A stretch of 45,349 nucleotides of DNA, from NCBI GenBank assembly GCA_022571715.1, contig JACZXH010000021.1, positions 1 to 45,349 of the forward strand, read 5' to 3'. Source of the stretch: Bacteroidota bacterium (GTDB lineage: Bacteria; Bacteroidota; Bacteroidia; Cytophagales; Cyclobacteriaceae). Shown here piece by piece: positions 17,038 through 26,198 of this stretch; within the stretch, counting starts at the first letter, position 1, and each line of letters starts with the position of its first letter. Both the position numbers and the translations under genes were made by a program. The notes under the pieces were generated by a model, which worked only from the letters and a program-made list of their open reading frames with translations, was not told the DNA's origin and made no database searches.

Positions 17038-20000
17038 ATGCAGAAAATTCTTAAATCCTATTTACGACGACTCACGAACTTAACTGCAACCAACCGTTCT
17101 TTAGTGTTACTTAGATTGGTTTCAGAGCAGTTTATAGATTTGCACGAACTCAATTTTGCGGAGAACAAACCTTCATTTGAGATCATCGAAGAACTGATTG
17201 GAAGGAAGCAGGTGATATCGCTTTGTCCATTGCTAGATGCAAGAGATGAAATAACGAATGCAATGAGCCGGAAACTTAAAAGGCTGAACCGGGTTGAAAA
17301 ATTCATTTTTGAAGAGAGAGGATCAAAAGACCTGTATGTAGGCTGGCCTTTTTTAAGAGGAAAATTTGAAGATAGTACTCTTATAAGATGTCCGCTAATG
17401 TTTTTTCCTGTAGAACTGGAATCAAGAAATAACAAGTGGATGCTGAAACAGCGGGAAGAAGTCAATATTACATTAAACAAAACCTTCCTTCTGGCCTATG
17501 GATATTTCAATAAAGTGAAGATCGGTGATGATCTTCTGGAACGAGTATTTGATGATTTTGATACGGACAGTACGGTATTTCGGACGGCCCTGTACCAGCT
17601 TTTCAAGGAAAGTCCGGTTGAGATCAATTTTAATCCCGACAATTTTACAAACAAGCTGGAATCGTTTGAAAGTTTTACAAAGAAGGATTTTGAAGCAGCT
17701 ACCCAAAACGGAGTGATCAAACTTATGCCTGAAGCTGTGTTGGGTATGTTTCCTCAGGCAGGTTCGCATCTTGTACCTGACTATCTGGATATGATCGATA
17801 ATAATAAGGTAGCGGATATCGAAGAATTTTTTACCTCGCGGGTTATGCTGGAAGAAGATCTGAGCAAGACACCCATTACAAATTTTCTGGGAAAAGTGAG
17901 GGAAGAGCGAATCATCGCCCCTTACCGGCTGGACGCGTTTCAGGAGAATGCACTGAAAGCAGTTAAAAAAGGTAATTCCATTGTCGTTCAGGGGCCTCCT
18001 GGAACTGGCAAGTCACAGTTAATTTGCAACCTGATTGCTGATGGCATTGCTTCTGGCAAAAAAGTCCTGGTGGTTTCGCAAAAGCGGGCTGCGCTGGATG
18101 TGGTGTATAGCAGACTTAAAGAAAAGAGCATTGCTGAGTTTACTGGACTGGTGCACGATTTTAAAAACGACCGAAAAGAAATATACGCGAAGCTCGCAAA
18201 TCAGATTTCCAGAATTACTGAATATCAATCACGTAATAACAGTCTTGATGTAATACAAATTGAGCGGAAGTTTCAAACTTCGAGCCGAACCATCGATAGA
18301 CTTACTGAAGAACTTGAAGAATATAAAGAGGCACTTTTCACTGAAAGTGAATGTGGATTGTCCATAAAAGAACTCTACCTCACATCCGACAGATCTGCCA
18401 GGATCATAAATCTGAGACAGGTATATAAAAACTTTAATTTCAATGACGTTGATGTGTTCATGGATAAACTTCGGGAATATATTTCTTATTCGAAGATATT
18501 TTCGAAAAAGTCATATTTACTATTTGACCGGAAATCCTTTCACACACTCGGGTTACAGGACCTGAAATCTATGCAGGAAATACTTGAAGAGATTCCATCA
18601 CTGGAATACGAAACAGGTAAGCAGATGGAGAAAATTATTGGAGAAAAATTGGGTATAGAGGAGTCCATGAAGTTACACGAAAAAAAAGAGATGCTCCACA
18701 CATTTTTCGGGATACTCAAAGAAGACAGGGTGTACGCGTATTTTCGCCGGATTATCAAGTTTTCCGAAAAAGACACTAATCTTTTGTCACTTTCGAATAC
18801 TGAACGTGTATTGCTGGAATGTTTCCGGGGACCGGGAATTGAATTAAGCCTGCATGCATCGGAATTGGGTAAGTTTCAGGAGACTCTGGAGCATGCTATA
18901 GAAGCAAAAAAACATCTGATCCCTTTCATAAAATGGAAGTTGTTCGGAAAAGATACATATTTCATAAAGCGAGTATTGGTTGCCAACCGGTTGAGTAATG
19001 ATAAACGAGGATTCAAGACATTGATTGAGAAAATGGATAACCGGCTGAATCTTGAACATAACCTTACCAAATTACGTGAAAAGAAATGGGTGACAGACCT
19101 TCCTGAAGATTACAATAAAATGAATTTTCAGACTTGGTTTCATTACCAGAAACAGGCATTGAAAGCAAAAGAGATTTTTTATTCTATCCGCAACTTCAAG
19201 AATTATTTCAGTATAAATAGCTTGTTGTATGATGAATTTCTGGAAAAAACAGAACAGATGTTAGAGGTAACTGACAACATTTTTGAACACCGAAATAAGT
19301 GGCTTCAGTATTTTACCGCTGCCCAAATTTCAAGATTGATAACCGATGAATCATTATCCTACCGGATTTCGGAAGTGCTGAACAGGGATTTCGATGCGTT
19401 GTGTGAATATGATAAAATTGTTGCCGGGCTTAAATCCTATGAACAGGAGGTACTCGAAAAACTTTATGACATGCAAAAGGAACTTGAAACGGATGCAGAA
19501 ATTTTGTTTCAGAACAGCCTCAGGCTGGCATGGATTGACCATATCGAAGCGAAATATCCCATCCTTCGATCCACCGCCTCGGGCAAGTTTCTCCGTATGG
19601 TACGCGATCTTCAGCAGGCAGTCGAAAAAAAGCATGAAGTAAGCGAAGACATACTTTTGATAAAAGCCCGGGAGAGATCGTACTATGAAGTGGAATATAA
19701 CCGACTCAACAATATGGTTACCTATCGCGACCTCCTTCATCAGGTTACTAAAAAGCGAAGAGTATGGCCGGTACGCAAGCTTATTGCCGCCTTTCATAAC
19801 GAGTTGTTTGATTTATTACCCTGCTGGATGGCCTCTCCTGAGTCTGTCTCGGCTATTTTTCCTATGCAGCAACTATTCGATATCGTAATATTTGATGAGG
19901 CATCTCAATGTTTCGCTGAAAAAGGAATACCCGCAATGTACCGAGGAAAGCAGATTGTGATTGCAGGTGATTCCAAACAGTTGCGGCCCAATGACCTTTA

Positions 20001-21060
20001 CCAGATCAGGTGGGAGGAAGAAGAAACGGACGACCCTGTTCTGGAAATTGATTCGTTGCTTGAGCTGGCGACACCATATCTGATGAATGTACAACTTAAA
20101 GGACATTACCGAAGCAGGTCTTTGGATCTTATTGATTTCAGCAATTTCCATTTTTATGAAGGCAACCTCAGTATGCTTCCTGACAAAAATATAGCCAATA
20201 TGCACAAGCCCGGAATAGAATATTTGAAGGTAAATGGGATCTGGGAGAATAACACAAACATGGAGGAGGCTTTAAAAGTAGCTGATATTGTTTTCGATAT
20301 TCAATCAGAGTCACCTGATAAATCGGTAGGGGTGGTCACATTTAATGCACGGCAGCAAAATCTCATTATGGATATTCTTGAAGAGAGAATGACGGAAAGC
20401 GGTGTGATGCTTTCGGAATCCGTATTTGTAAAGAATATTGAGAATGTTCAGGGCGATGAACGTGATATCATCATTTTTTCAACTGCCTACGCCGAAGACC
20501 AAAGTGGCCGCCTGATCATGCAATTCGGGAGTTTAAATGCTGTGGGTGGTGAAAACCGTTTGAATGTGGCTATTACCAGAGCACGCGAGAAAATATATAT
20601 TGTCAGCAGCATTTATCCGAATCAGCTAAAAGTAGAGGATGCAAAAAATGAGGGGCCAAAACTTCTTAAGGCCTATTTAAGCTACGCCCTTGATGTTTCG
20701 AACGGCAATTACAAAGCTTTTCAAACTAAGGCACCACGTCACAGTCCCGGGTGGTACCTCAAATCAAAGATTTCGAAACCAGCGATCGATAAAATCCAAG
20801 ATCTTAAAATTCTGGATGAGATGCCTTTTGCGGACCTCACCATAAGAAAAGGCCAGGATTATATCGGGTTGATTTTAACGGACGATGACCTGTACTATCA
20901 GTCCATTTCGGTAAAAGAGACCTACGTTTATACTCCATTTACACTTTCAGAAAAAAACTGGAATTTCTTAGAGGTTCACAGCCGGATGTTCTGGCTGGAT
21001 GAAAAAAAGGTAAATGAAAATTTATTGTGGTTTATTAACAGCCATGCAACCGCAACCTGA
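17038..21060 (+). CDS. Large superfamily 1 helicase (AAA_11/AAA_12, DUF4011-like N-terminus)
   Basis: The protein has 1340 residues. Walker A GPPGTGKS is at 319-326 and motif Ia VVSQKRAALDVVYSRL follows. A long mostly helical insertion (about 370-930) is followed by Walker B VIFDEASQ near residue 950, motif III IAGDSKQLRP, motif V VQGDERDIIIFSTAYA and motif VI GGENRLNVAITRAREK (about 1172-1187). The DEAS box and motif layout place it with Upf1/Sen1-like and DUF4011-type helicases. The N-terminal 300 residues resemble the DUF4011 module. Such giant SF1 proteins often have unknown roles, some in DNA repair or defence. Here it stands alone and no nuclease domain is evident, so a defence role is not supported. 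Confidence 0.88.
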   Translation: MQKILKSYLRRLTNLTATNRSLVLLRLVSEQFIDLHELNFAENKPSFEIIEELIGRKQVISLCPLLDARDEITNAMSRKLKRLNRVEKFIFEERGSKDLYVGWPFLRGKFEDSTLIRCPLMFFPVELESRNNKWMLKQREEVNITLNKTFLLAYGYFNKVKIGDDLLERVFDDFDTDSTVFRTALYQLFKESPVEINFNPDNFTNKLESFESFTKKDFEAATQNGVIKLMPEAVLGMFPQAGSHLVPDYLDMIDNNKVADIEEFFTSRVMLEEDLSKTPITNFLGKVREERIIAPYRLDAFQENALKAVKKGNSIVVQGPPGTGKSQLICNLIADGIASGKKVLVVSQKRAALDVVYSRLKEKSIAEFTGLVHDFKNDRKEIYAKLANQISRITEYQSRNNSLDVIQIERKFQTSSRTIDRLTEELEEYKEALFTESECGLSIKELYLTSDRSARIINLRQVYKNFNFNDVDVFMDKLREYISYSKIFSKKSYLLFDRKSFHTLGLQDLKSMQEILEEIPSLEYETGKQMEKIIGEKLGIEESMKLHEKKEMLHTFFGILKEDRVYAYFRRIIKFSEKDTNLLSLSNTERVLLECFRGPGIELSLHASELGKFQETLEHAIEAKKHLIPFIKWKLFGKDTYFIKRVLVANRLSNDKRGFKTLIEKMDNRLNLEHNLTKLREKKWVTDLPEDYNKMNFQTWFHYQKQALKAKEIFYSIRNFKNYFSINSLLYDEFLEKTEQMLEVTDNIFEHRNKWLQYFTAAQISRLITDESLSYRISEVLNRDFDALCEYDKIVAGLKSYEQEVLEKLYDMQKELETDAEILFQNSLRLAWIDHIEAKYPILRSTASGKFLRMVRDLQQAVEKKHEVSEDILLIKARERSYYEVEYNRLNNMVTYRDLLHQVTKKRRVWPVRKLIAAFHNELFDLLPCWMASPESVSAIFPMQQLFDIVIFDEASQCFAEKGIPAMYRGKQIVIAGDSKQLRPNDLYQIRWEEEETDDPVLEIDSLLELATPYLMNVQLKGHYRSRSLDLIDFSNFHFYEGNLSMLPDKNIANMHKPGIEYLKVNGIWENNTNMEEALKVADIVFDIQSESPDKSVGVVTFNARQQNLIMDILEERMTESGVMLSESVFVKNIENVQGDERDIIIFSTAYAEDQSGRLIMQFGSLNAVGGENRLNVAITRAREKIYIVSSIYPNQLKVEDAKNEGPKLLKAYLSYALDVSNGNYKAFQTKAPRHSPGWYLKSKISKPAIDKIQDLKILDEMPFADLTIRKGQDYIGLILTDDDLYYQSISVKETYVYTPFTLSEKNWNFLEVHSRMFWLDEKKVNENLLWFINSHATAT

Positions 21061-21088
21061 TCCAAACTGTGAAATAAGGAACGTAAAA

Positions 21089-21106
21089 AATCAGGAATAC
21101 CTGATT
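21089..21106 (+). terminator. Hairpin downstream of the SF1 helicase gene
   Basis: AATCAGG (21089-21095) pairs with CCTGATT (21100-21106) just after the helicase stop, preceded by an A-tract. A second stem AGAGGC (21111-21116) / GCCTCT (21131-21136) follows directly. Confidence 0.55.
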
Positions 21107-21381
21107 CCCGAGAGGCTCCAGTATCATAGCGCCTCTACTGTTCCTTCATATAGCTACGGCGAAGCGAGTTGCTGACCACATTCTCTAAAACCCAATAGTT
21201 ATTGCGTATGGCGTCAGCTCCTGTTTTCTGCACAATTTTAAAAAGTATCCAATAAGCTAAAGTTTGGGTGATATTTTTTTATAGAATTAACCATCTAAGT
21301 TTTATTGAACAATTAAGTTATCGAGTTAAAATTTTCTATTCATTTGTAATAATTCACTTTATGTATCTTAGTAGTACAGTG

Positions 21382-21448
21382 ACCCTGATTTTTCCTCCCC
21401 CTACGCCCCCTCGAAGAGGGGGACATAGGTGCTGAAATTTGTCAGGGT
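21382..21448. repeat. REP-like nested palindrome
   Basis: A GC-rich hairpin, CCCCCTC (21406-21412) / GAGGGGG (21416-21422) with a GAA loop, sits inside an outer pair ACCCTGA (21382-21388) / TCAGGGT (21442-21448). It stands out in the otherwise AT-rich 560-base gap 21061-21621, in which no gene is visible. C-rich triloop hairpins of this form are dispersed in many Bacteroidota genomes, and it may be such a REP/BIME-type element. It could also serve as a bidirectional terminator. Confidence 0.5.
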
Positions 21449-21621
21449 GGTCCTTTCAATATCCAATAATTAAATTTTGCATTTTTCCATGATACTTTAC
21501 CAATCTCAATTATCGGTAGAACTGAATTATTGATTAAGTTATTCAAATCATCTTTTTAAAGGGCAATTTCAAATGCTATACTCGTTTTATTATTAATATC
21601 TAAATGGTTACTTCTATATAT

Positions 21622-22530
21622 TTAATTTCCACTTGAACCGGGATATCCTTCCGAATCGGTTTTATCGTTCACCTTGTAGCCGGTTTCATTGATCGCAGAG
21701 ACAATGGCATCACGTGATATTATTGTTTCATCAAAGTCAACGGTTGCTTTACCTTCTTTATATGAAGCTGAGATGCCCGTCACACCGTCGAGTTGGCTTA
21801 CGACATGTTTCACATGGTCTTCACAACCCGTACAGGTCATTCCTTTTACAGCAAGCTCTATTCTGATTATTTTCTGACCGGGAGAGGTAATGATACTGGC
21901 AAAACTTGCTTCCTCTATCTCCCGGACATAAGAACCCACCACTTTATATCCGGTTTCATTAATTGCCGAGATGATTTCATCTGCAGATGAAACCGATGCA
22001 TCAAATTTAACCAGGGCAGTTCCCGTCTTATACGAGGCCTGTGCATGAAATACACCCGGCACTTCATTGGCAGCATGTTCCACATGCTCGTTGCAGCCGG
22101 TACAAGTCATCCCTTCAATGTCGAGTTTGATTTGTTTAATGGATGATGCTTCCGTCACGACTAGTTCTTTACTGTTGTCGCCATAAAAAATATAGGAATA
22201 GCCTGGAAATGTCAACATGATGGCTGAAAATGCGGTGACAATCCCGAGAAATATTTTGGATTGGAGAAATGGTTTTTTTCCGACTTTCTCGCAGTCACAT
22301 TCAATTTCTTCCTGGGACCGAGGTTTCAGTTTCCTGTACCAGGCAAATCCCAATACGGCCACAGTAAGTCCAATCAGGTAGGGCCGGAAGGGCTCCATCC
22401 ATGAAAATGTAGCTGCAATCCCACTTACACCTGAGAACAGCGCGAGAACAGGCGTGATACAGCATAACGAGGCGGTCATGGCAACTAACATGCTGGCCCC
22501 TGCTGATTTTAGTGTTACTTTGTCACTCAT
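21622..22530 (-). CDS. merT: MerT-type mercury transporter fused to two HMA domains
   Basis: The protein has 302 residues. The N-terminal MerT-like part has the vicinal pair Cys23-Cys24 (SLCCITPVLA) in the first membrane helix, a second helix (YLIGLTVAVLGFAWY), a loop pair Cys78-x-Cys80 and a third helix (IFLGIVTAFSAIMLTFPGY). Two heavy-metal-associated domains follow, each with GMTCTGC (Cys143/Cys146 and Cys233/Cys236) and the ending SAINETGYKV. MerTP fusions with one HMA (the MerP moiety) are known in Bacteroidota; a tandem pair is less usual. It takes Hg(II) or a related soft metal across the inner membrane, by family knowledge. It overlaps the ArsR gene upstream by 4 bases. No merA is adjacent. 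Confidence 0.88.
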   Translation of the reverse strand: MSDKVTLKSAGASMLVAMTASLCCITPVLALFSGVSGIAATFSWMEPFRPYLIGLTVAVLGFAWYRKLKPRSQEEIECDCEKVGKKPFLQSKIFLGIVTAFSAIMLTFPGYSYIFYGDNSKELVVTEASSIKQIKLDIEGMTCTGCNEHVEHAANEVPGVFHAQASYKTGTALVKFDASVSSADEIISAINETGYKVVGSYVREIEEASFASIITSPGQKIIRIELAVKGMTCTGCEDHVKHVVSQLDGVTGISASYKEGKATVDFDETIISRDAIVSAINETGYKVNDKTDSEGYPGSSGN

Positions 22531-22904
22531 TTTACTAAAATCATTTCGTTTACTTTCATTAATTTTTTGATAATCGGAATTAACAATTCTGAATTTGCTT
22601 CAACTAACGAATAGAATATAGTCTGGCCAACCTTTTTAACCTGCAGGATGCCACCGTCTTTTAACTTTCGCAGATGCTGGGATATGGCAGGCACTTTCAT
22701 GCTCAATACATCGCTCAAGTCACAGGGGCACATTTCACCTTCCTTATAAATCAGAAAAAGGATTTTAAGCCGCACCTCATTTCCTGCCAGATCCAGTACA
22801 CGGGAAAAAGACACAATTTCATTTCCCACACGCTGAAGATCTCCCCTGCATTCGTTTATTTGATTAATGTCAGCAAGCACCCGTATGCATGTTTGGTCAT
22901 CCAT
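22527..22904 (-). CDS. ArsR/SmtB-family metal-sensing repressor
   Basis: The protein has 125 residues with a winged helix: GNEVRLKILFLIYKEG, then EMCPCDLSDVLSM as the first part of the HTH, the recognition helix VPAISQHLRKLKDGGI and the wing VKKVGQTIFYSL. Cysteines at 6, 19, 59 and 61 are candidate metal ligands; Cys59-Pro-Cys61 is in the alpha3N-like position used by ArsR/CadC-type sensors. Its stop overlaps the transporter start (ATGA), so the two form one operon. Two matching palindromes upstream (22927-22948 and 22990-23011) are its likely operators. It probably derepresses on Hg(II) or another soft metal. Confidence 0.9.
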   Translation of the reverse strand: MDDQTCIRVLADINQINECRGDLQRVGNEIVSFSRVLDLAGNEVRLKILFLIYKEGEMCPCDLSDVLSMKVPAISQHLRKLKDGGILQVKKVGQTIFYSLVEANSELLIPIIKKLMKVNEMILVK

Positions 22905-22926
22905 CCTTCAATATTTAGCAAATTAT

Positions 22927-22962
22927 TATTTAAGCAAAGTCTTAAATACAAACGCAAATGTA
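22927..22962 (-). promoter_or_regulatory. Promoter -7 element and proximal ArsR-type operator
   Basis: The minus strand has TACATTTG (plus coordinates 22955-22962), a perfect TAnnTTTG -7 element of Bacteroidota. A 22-base imperfect palindrome with arms TATTTAAGCA and GTCTTAAATA occupies 22927-22948, right where transcription should begin. A repressor bound there would block initiation of the arsR-merT operon. Confidence 0.7.
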
Positions 22963-22989
22963 TAGAAAAAGTTCAGGTGATTTAAAAAA

Positions 22990-23011
22990 TATTTAAGCAA
23001 ATGCTTAAATA
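22990..23011. promoter_or_regulatory. Distal ArsR-type operator
   Basis: Arms TATTTAAGCA and TGCTTAAATA are perfect inverted repeats around AA. It shares 18-20 positions with the proximal copy and lies exactly 63 bases from it, about six helical turns, so two repressor dimers could bind on the same face of the DNA. Between 23012 and 23133 nothing else is evident. Confidence 0.7.
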
Positions 23012-23133
23012 ATCCATACGCTGTTATTTCTTAATAACCACGAGTTGCCAAGGTAAAAGCGAAAAGCCTGTTTTGAAGGCGCAGAGTAGGCTAATCCGTC
23101 ATAGTGACTTTACCCTGGAGGACTTTGTGGAGG

Positions 23134-24075
23134 TTACAAATTTACTTTCTCATATTTGTGCAGGTCCCTTACGTCCAGAATAATTTCGCCGGATTCTTCA
23201 GTACGATACGACTTCAGAAATTTTGCTCCGTATTCTATATCTTCTGAAAGATACGAATAACGAGAATGCACAATCTGACCAAACGTTTCATCAAAAACCT
23301 GGATCTGAATCATGATTTCAAGGTCAGATCCTGAGATGTTTACCATCTCAATATCATTAAAAGGGCTATCTTTATCAATGGGATGGACGATTGTCCAGCT
23401 AATCGGAAACACCTGGATACCATCACGTTCAAGTTTTAACTGGTAATATTTTCGTACGGTTGTATTATCTTCTTCCAGTGTCAAAGTGAGTGTTACATTT
23501 GCTTTTACGTTCACAAGCACGCTGTGACGTTTATTTGCAATCCGGAACATGAGTCCTTTTCCTCCCCGATAGGGAGCTATAAGCATCTTACTGCTGTATT
23601 CCAGACTGATGTTGGGTTTCGAAAAACGACCGTATAACAGGCCGGTAATTAGCGCAAAGGACATAAACCCTATCATGGCTTCGATGGCTGAAACCAGGTT
23701 AGCCAGATCGCCTGTAGGTGAAATGCGGCCATAGCCAAGTGTGGTGAAGGTCTGGAATGAAAAGAAAAAAGCCTGTGTGAAATCATGATAAAAACCAGTG
23801 CCAACTGCTACCCCCTCAATTTGATCCAGGCCGATCCAAATATAAAGCAATGCAAACAGGGCGTTCAGCGTAAAAATAATAAGGATATTAATTGTGAGGA
23901 ATTTAACCCACGACATCTTGATGAGGTCCTGGTAGATATTACGGCTTGAAAAACCGACACCTTTTCGGATCACATTAAAAGTTCCGTCTGTATTGATGAT
24001 CCTTTTCGTGTGTCTCTCGTAGCGGACTCCATATCCCGGATCGAGGATCTCATTTACTTTAGATGTAAAAATCAT
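23134..24075 (-). CDS. KirBac-type inward-rectifier potassium channel
   Basis: The protein has 313 residues with two transmembrane helices around a pore loop. Helix 1 is ILIIFTLNALFALLYIWIGL, the pore helix and filter read FFFSFQTFTTLGYGR with TLGYGR at 112-117, and helix 2 is ANLVSAIEAMIGFMSFALIT. The remaining half is the cytoplasmic immunoglobulin-like Kir domain (SSKMLIAPYRGGKGLMFRIA, then VKANVTLTLTL). The N-terminal slide-helix region includes DPGYGVRYERHTKR. Length and layout match KirBac channels. The gene is transcribed alone; its position next to the mer operon may be incidental. Confidence 0.93.
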   Translation of the reverse strand: MIFTSKVNEILDPGYGVRYERHTKRIINTDGTFNVIRKGVGFSSRNIYQDLIKMSWVKFLTINILIIFTLNALFALLYIWIGLDQIEGVAVGTGFYHDFTQAFFFSFQTFTTLGYGRISPTGDLANLVSAIEAMIGFMSFALITGLLYGRFSKPNISLEYSSKMLIAPYRGGKGLMFRIANKRHSVLVNVKANVTLTLTLEEDNTTVRKYYQLKLERDGIQVFPISWTIVHPIDKDSPFNDIEMVNISGSDLEIMIQIQVFDETFGQIVHSRYSYLSEDIEYGAKFLKSYRTEESGEIILDVRDLHKYEKVNL

Positions 24076-24462
24076 GGATTTAATACCTGTTAGTTAGTTA
24101 ATACCTGTTTTATAATAAGTTAGAGCAATTTGAAAAAAATAGAACAAAAAAGAAAGGAATGGCTTTTTATTGAATTTTTCTCTTTCTGATCGAAGGATCG
24201 CCCTACGACCAATCTGCTGGTCACAATTTCCATAAATTATCTCAAAAACGGAATTGTTGGTAAATGTGGAGGTTACATACATTTAAAGGAAAGCCCTACA
24301 TTCAATTACATTGCTTACATGGTTTTTCACAAATATTGAAATTACAATTTATGACTAAAATCACCTGTTGAACTGATATTGATCATTGATGGGAATGTGT
24401 ATTACAAGATATTTTTACATACATGTATAAACAATCCAATAAGTGCTTTAACAACAATTAAT
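24076..24462. other. Intergenic region between KirBac and the cytochrome operon
   Basis: No coding sequence is visible. TAATACCTGTT occurs twice in direct orientation (24080-24090 and 24098-24108) just upstream of the KirBac start and could be a regulator site. A short stem GACCA/TGGTC lies near 24209-24224. A TGTATAAACAATC sequence occurs twice shortly before and at the cytochrome start. Confidence 0.4.
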
Positions 24463-24882
24463 ATGTATAAACAATCAATTATATTAATAAGAATACTGCT
24501 ACTATTTGTCGTTGCGATACTGGGTAGTGTTTCATTTGTAAATGCACAAAATGAAGATTGGTCAGCTCCATCTGCCGCTGATAAAATCGTTAATCCACTC
24601 AAAGGAAATTCTGACGCCACTAAAAAAGGTAAAAAACTTTATAAGCAGATGTGCGCCATTTGCCACGGTGACCAGGGTAAGGGAGATGGAATAGCAGGTG
24701 CAGCCCTTGATCCTCCCCCAGGCAACTTTATTACTAAGAAAGTGCAAGCGCAAACGGATGGAGCCATATTCTGGAAAATGACAACCGGCAGGCCCCCGAT
24801 GATAGCTTATGCAGAATTTCTGAAAGAAGAGCAGCGGTGGCAATTGGTTAATTATATAAGGGAACTTGGGAAATATAAATAA
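24463..24882 (+). CDS. Exported class I cytochrome c
   Basis: The protein has 139 residues from the chosen start MYKQSIILIRILLLFVVAIL, a signal peptide ending NAQ; upstream in-frame residues to 24379 are not signal-like. One heme site CAICH is at 64-68, followed by GDQGKGDGIAGAALDPPPGN, and TTGRPPMIAYAEFLKEEQRW carries candidate axial methionine residues. This matches the cytochrome c / cbb3-subunit III type domain. It is the first gene of a four-gene envelope operon and is followed 7 bases later by the outer membrane protein. Probably a periplasmic electron carrier. Confidence 0.9.
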   Translation: MYKQSIILIRILLLFVVAILGSVSFVNAQNEDWSAPSAADKIVNPLKGNSDATKKGKKLYKQMCAICHGDQGKGDGIAGAALDPPPGNFITKKVQAQTDGAIFWKMTTGRPPMIAYAEFLKEEQRWQLVNYIRELGKYK

Positions 24883-24889
24883 CTATACT

Positions 24890-26179
24890 ATGAAACATAA
24901 ATATACTTTCATAATTGCCTTGCTTGCAGTTGCTGGTTTTGTCCCTCTGGAAGTTCATGCTCAGGATCAGTCAGAGGTGAATGAAGAAATAGAAAAACTG
25001 AAGGAAGAAATCAAGGAGCAAAACAAAAAGATCAATGCAAATAAACCCGGAAAATCAACATTTTTACTTACTGGATTTTCAAATCTCACTTACCACCAGA
25101 ATCTTGAGGATACGGATGACTCCAAATTTGCTCATGCCGGATTTTCTCCTATAACCATCTGGCGTCCATCCGAGCGTTTAATGCTTGAAACTGAACTTCA
25201 CATTGAGATGGAAGGTGGAGTCCATGGCGGTGAAACAGGTGATGGTCACGATGGTCATGGTGGCCATGGATCGGAAAATGAAGGCGGTCATGAAGGATCA
25301 ACTTTTATTGATCTTGGATATGCAAATATGGTGTACTTTTTAAATGATTACATGACAATCACAGCGGGAAAGTTTTTAACACCCATTGGTAACTTTAATG
25401 AAAGATTTCATCCATCCTGGATCAATCCATTACCTACGAGTCCTTTGGGAATGGGGCATGGAAGTCCATTACCTGCTGCGGAGTTGGGGATACAAATAAG
25501 AGGTGGCCTTCAGACAGGTATTTCCAAATTAAATTATGCTTTGTATGTATCAAATGGACCGGTGCTGGAAGACGGACGAGGAGATCCTGAAAGAGCGGGT
25601 AGCGTTGTTTACTCAAATTTCAGTGATAATAACAAAAATAAAGCCCTGGGGGGAAGACTCGGCTGGCTTCCGATCCATAATTCAGCTTTGGAAATTGCCA
25701 TATCAGGTCAATGGGCAAAAAATGTAGGAGATGAGGGGTCTGCATACGAAAAAGTAGGAAGCCAATTGGTAGCGGGTGATATATCATACATGATAAATTC
25801 CACTGCCTTAAAAGGGGTGATAAGAATTGTCGGCCAATACTCAAAATTGATGGTAGATGATGCCCAATATAAGAATGATTCGACAGATATTGCAAATGGG
25901 GATTCTGAGTTTTACACATTTGATAATACCAGCACATTCTACTATGGCCTGATTTCCTACCGTCCTTCCAAATCCGGCAAGAAGTTTATCAAAAACCTAG
26001 AGCTGGCATATAGGTATGATTTTGGACAAACCCCATCGGATTCCAAGTGGGAATTTGCGGACGCCAGATCAACATTCGGATTAAATTATTGGTTACAGGC
26101 AAGATCCGTAATAAAACTGGCTGTTTCAATCGGTGAATTAAGTAATATCATGTACCTGCAATGGGCACTTGGATTTTAG
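24890..26179 (+). CDS. Outer membrane beta-barrel protein with N-terminal coiled coil and His-rich segment
   Basis: The protein has 429 residues from MKHKYTFIIALLAVAGFVPL, a signal peptide ending HAQ. A short coiled coil (EEIEKLKEEIKEQNKKI, about 32-48) precedes a porin-like barrel of alternating strands that ends in the aromatic WALGF. A histidine/glycine-rich loop (about 112-134, with repeats of GHDGHGGHG type) would be exposed. The pattern resembles phosphate- or anion-type porins with N-terminal trimerisation helices. The His loop suggests transition-metal binding. The start at 24890 is chosen over 24866 because it begins the signal peptide. It is flanked by cytochrome c genes in one operon. 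Confidence 0.82.
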   Translation: MKHKYTFIIALLAVAGFVPLEVHAQDQSEVNEEIEKLKEEIKEQNKKINANKPGKSTFLLTGFSNLTYHQNLEDTDDSKFAHAGFSPITIWRPSERLMLETELHIEMEGGVHGGETGDGHDGHGGHGSENEGGHEGSTFIDLGYANMVYFLNDYMTITAGKFLTPIGNFNERFHPSWINPLPTSPLGMGHGSPLPAAELGIQIRGGLQTGISKLNYALYVSNGPVLEDGRGDPERAGSVVYSNFSDNNKNKALGGRLGWLPIHNSALEIAISGQWAKNVGDEGSAYEKVGSQLVAGDISYMINSTALKGVIRIVGQYSKLMVDDAQYKNDSTDIANGDSEFYTFDNTSTFYYGLISYRPSKSGKKFIKNLELAYRYDFGQTPSDSKWEFADARSTFGLNYWLQARSVIKLAVSIGELSNIMYLQWALGF

Positions 26180-26198
26180 ATATTTAAATAATAAAATT

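Noticed and set aside
19354-19797. Minus-strand ORF of 147 codons inside the helicase gene
   Set aside because: Shadow frame of a strongly supported coding gene; no start signal or recognisable motif.
17038-21060. Assigning the large helicase to a phage-defence system
   Set aside because: No nuclease, methyltransferase or other defence partner is adjacent, and the neighbours are housekeeping genes.
21382-21448. Nested palindrome as an attC site
   Set aside because: No GTTRRRY/RYYYAAC boundaries, a GC-rich triloop instead of a bulged stem, and no cassette-like gene next to it.
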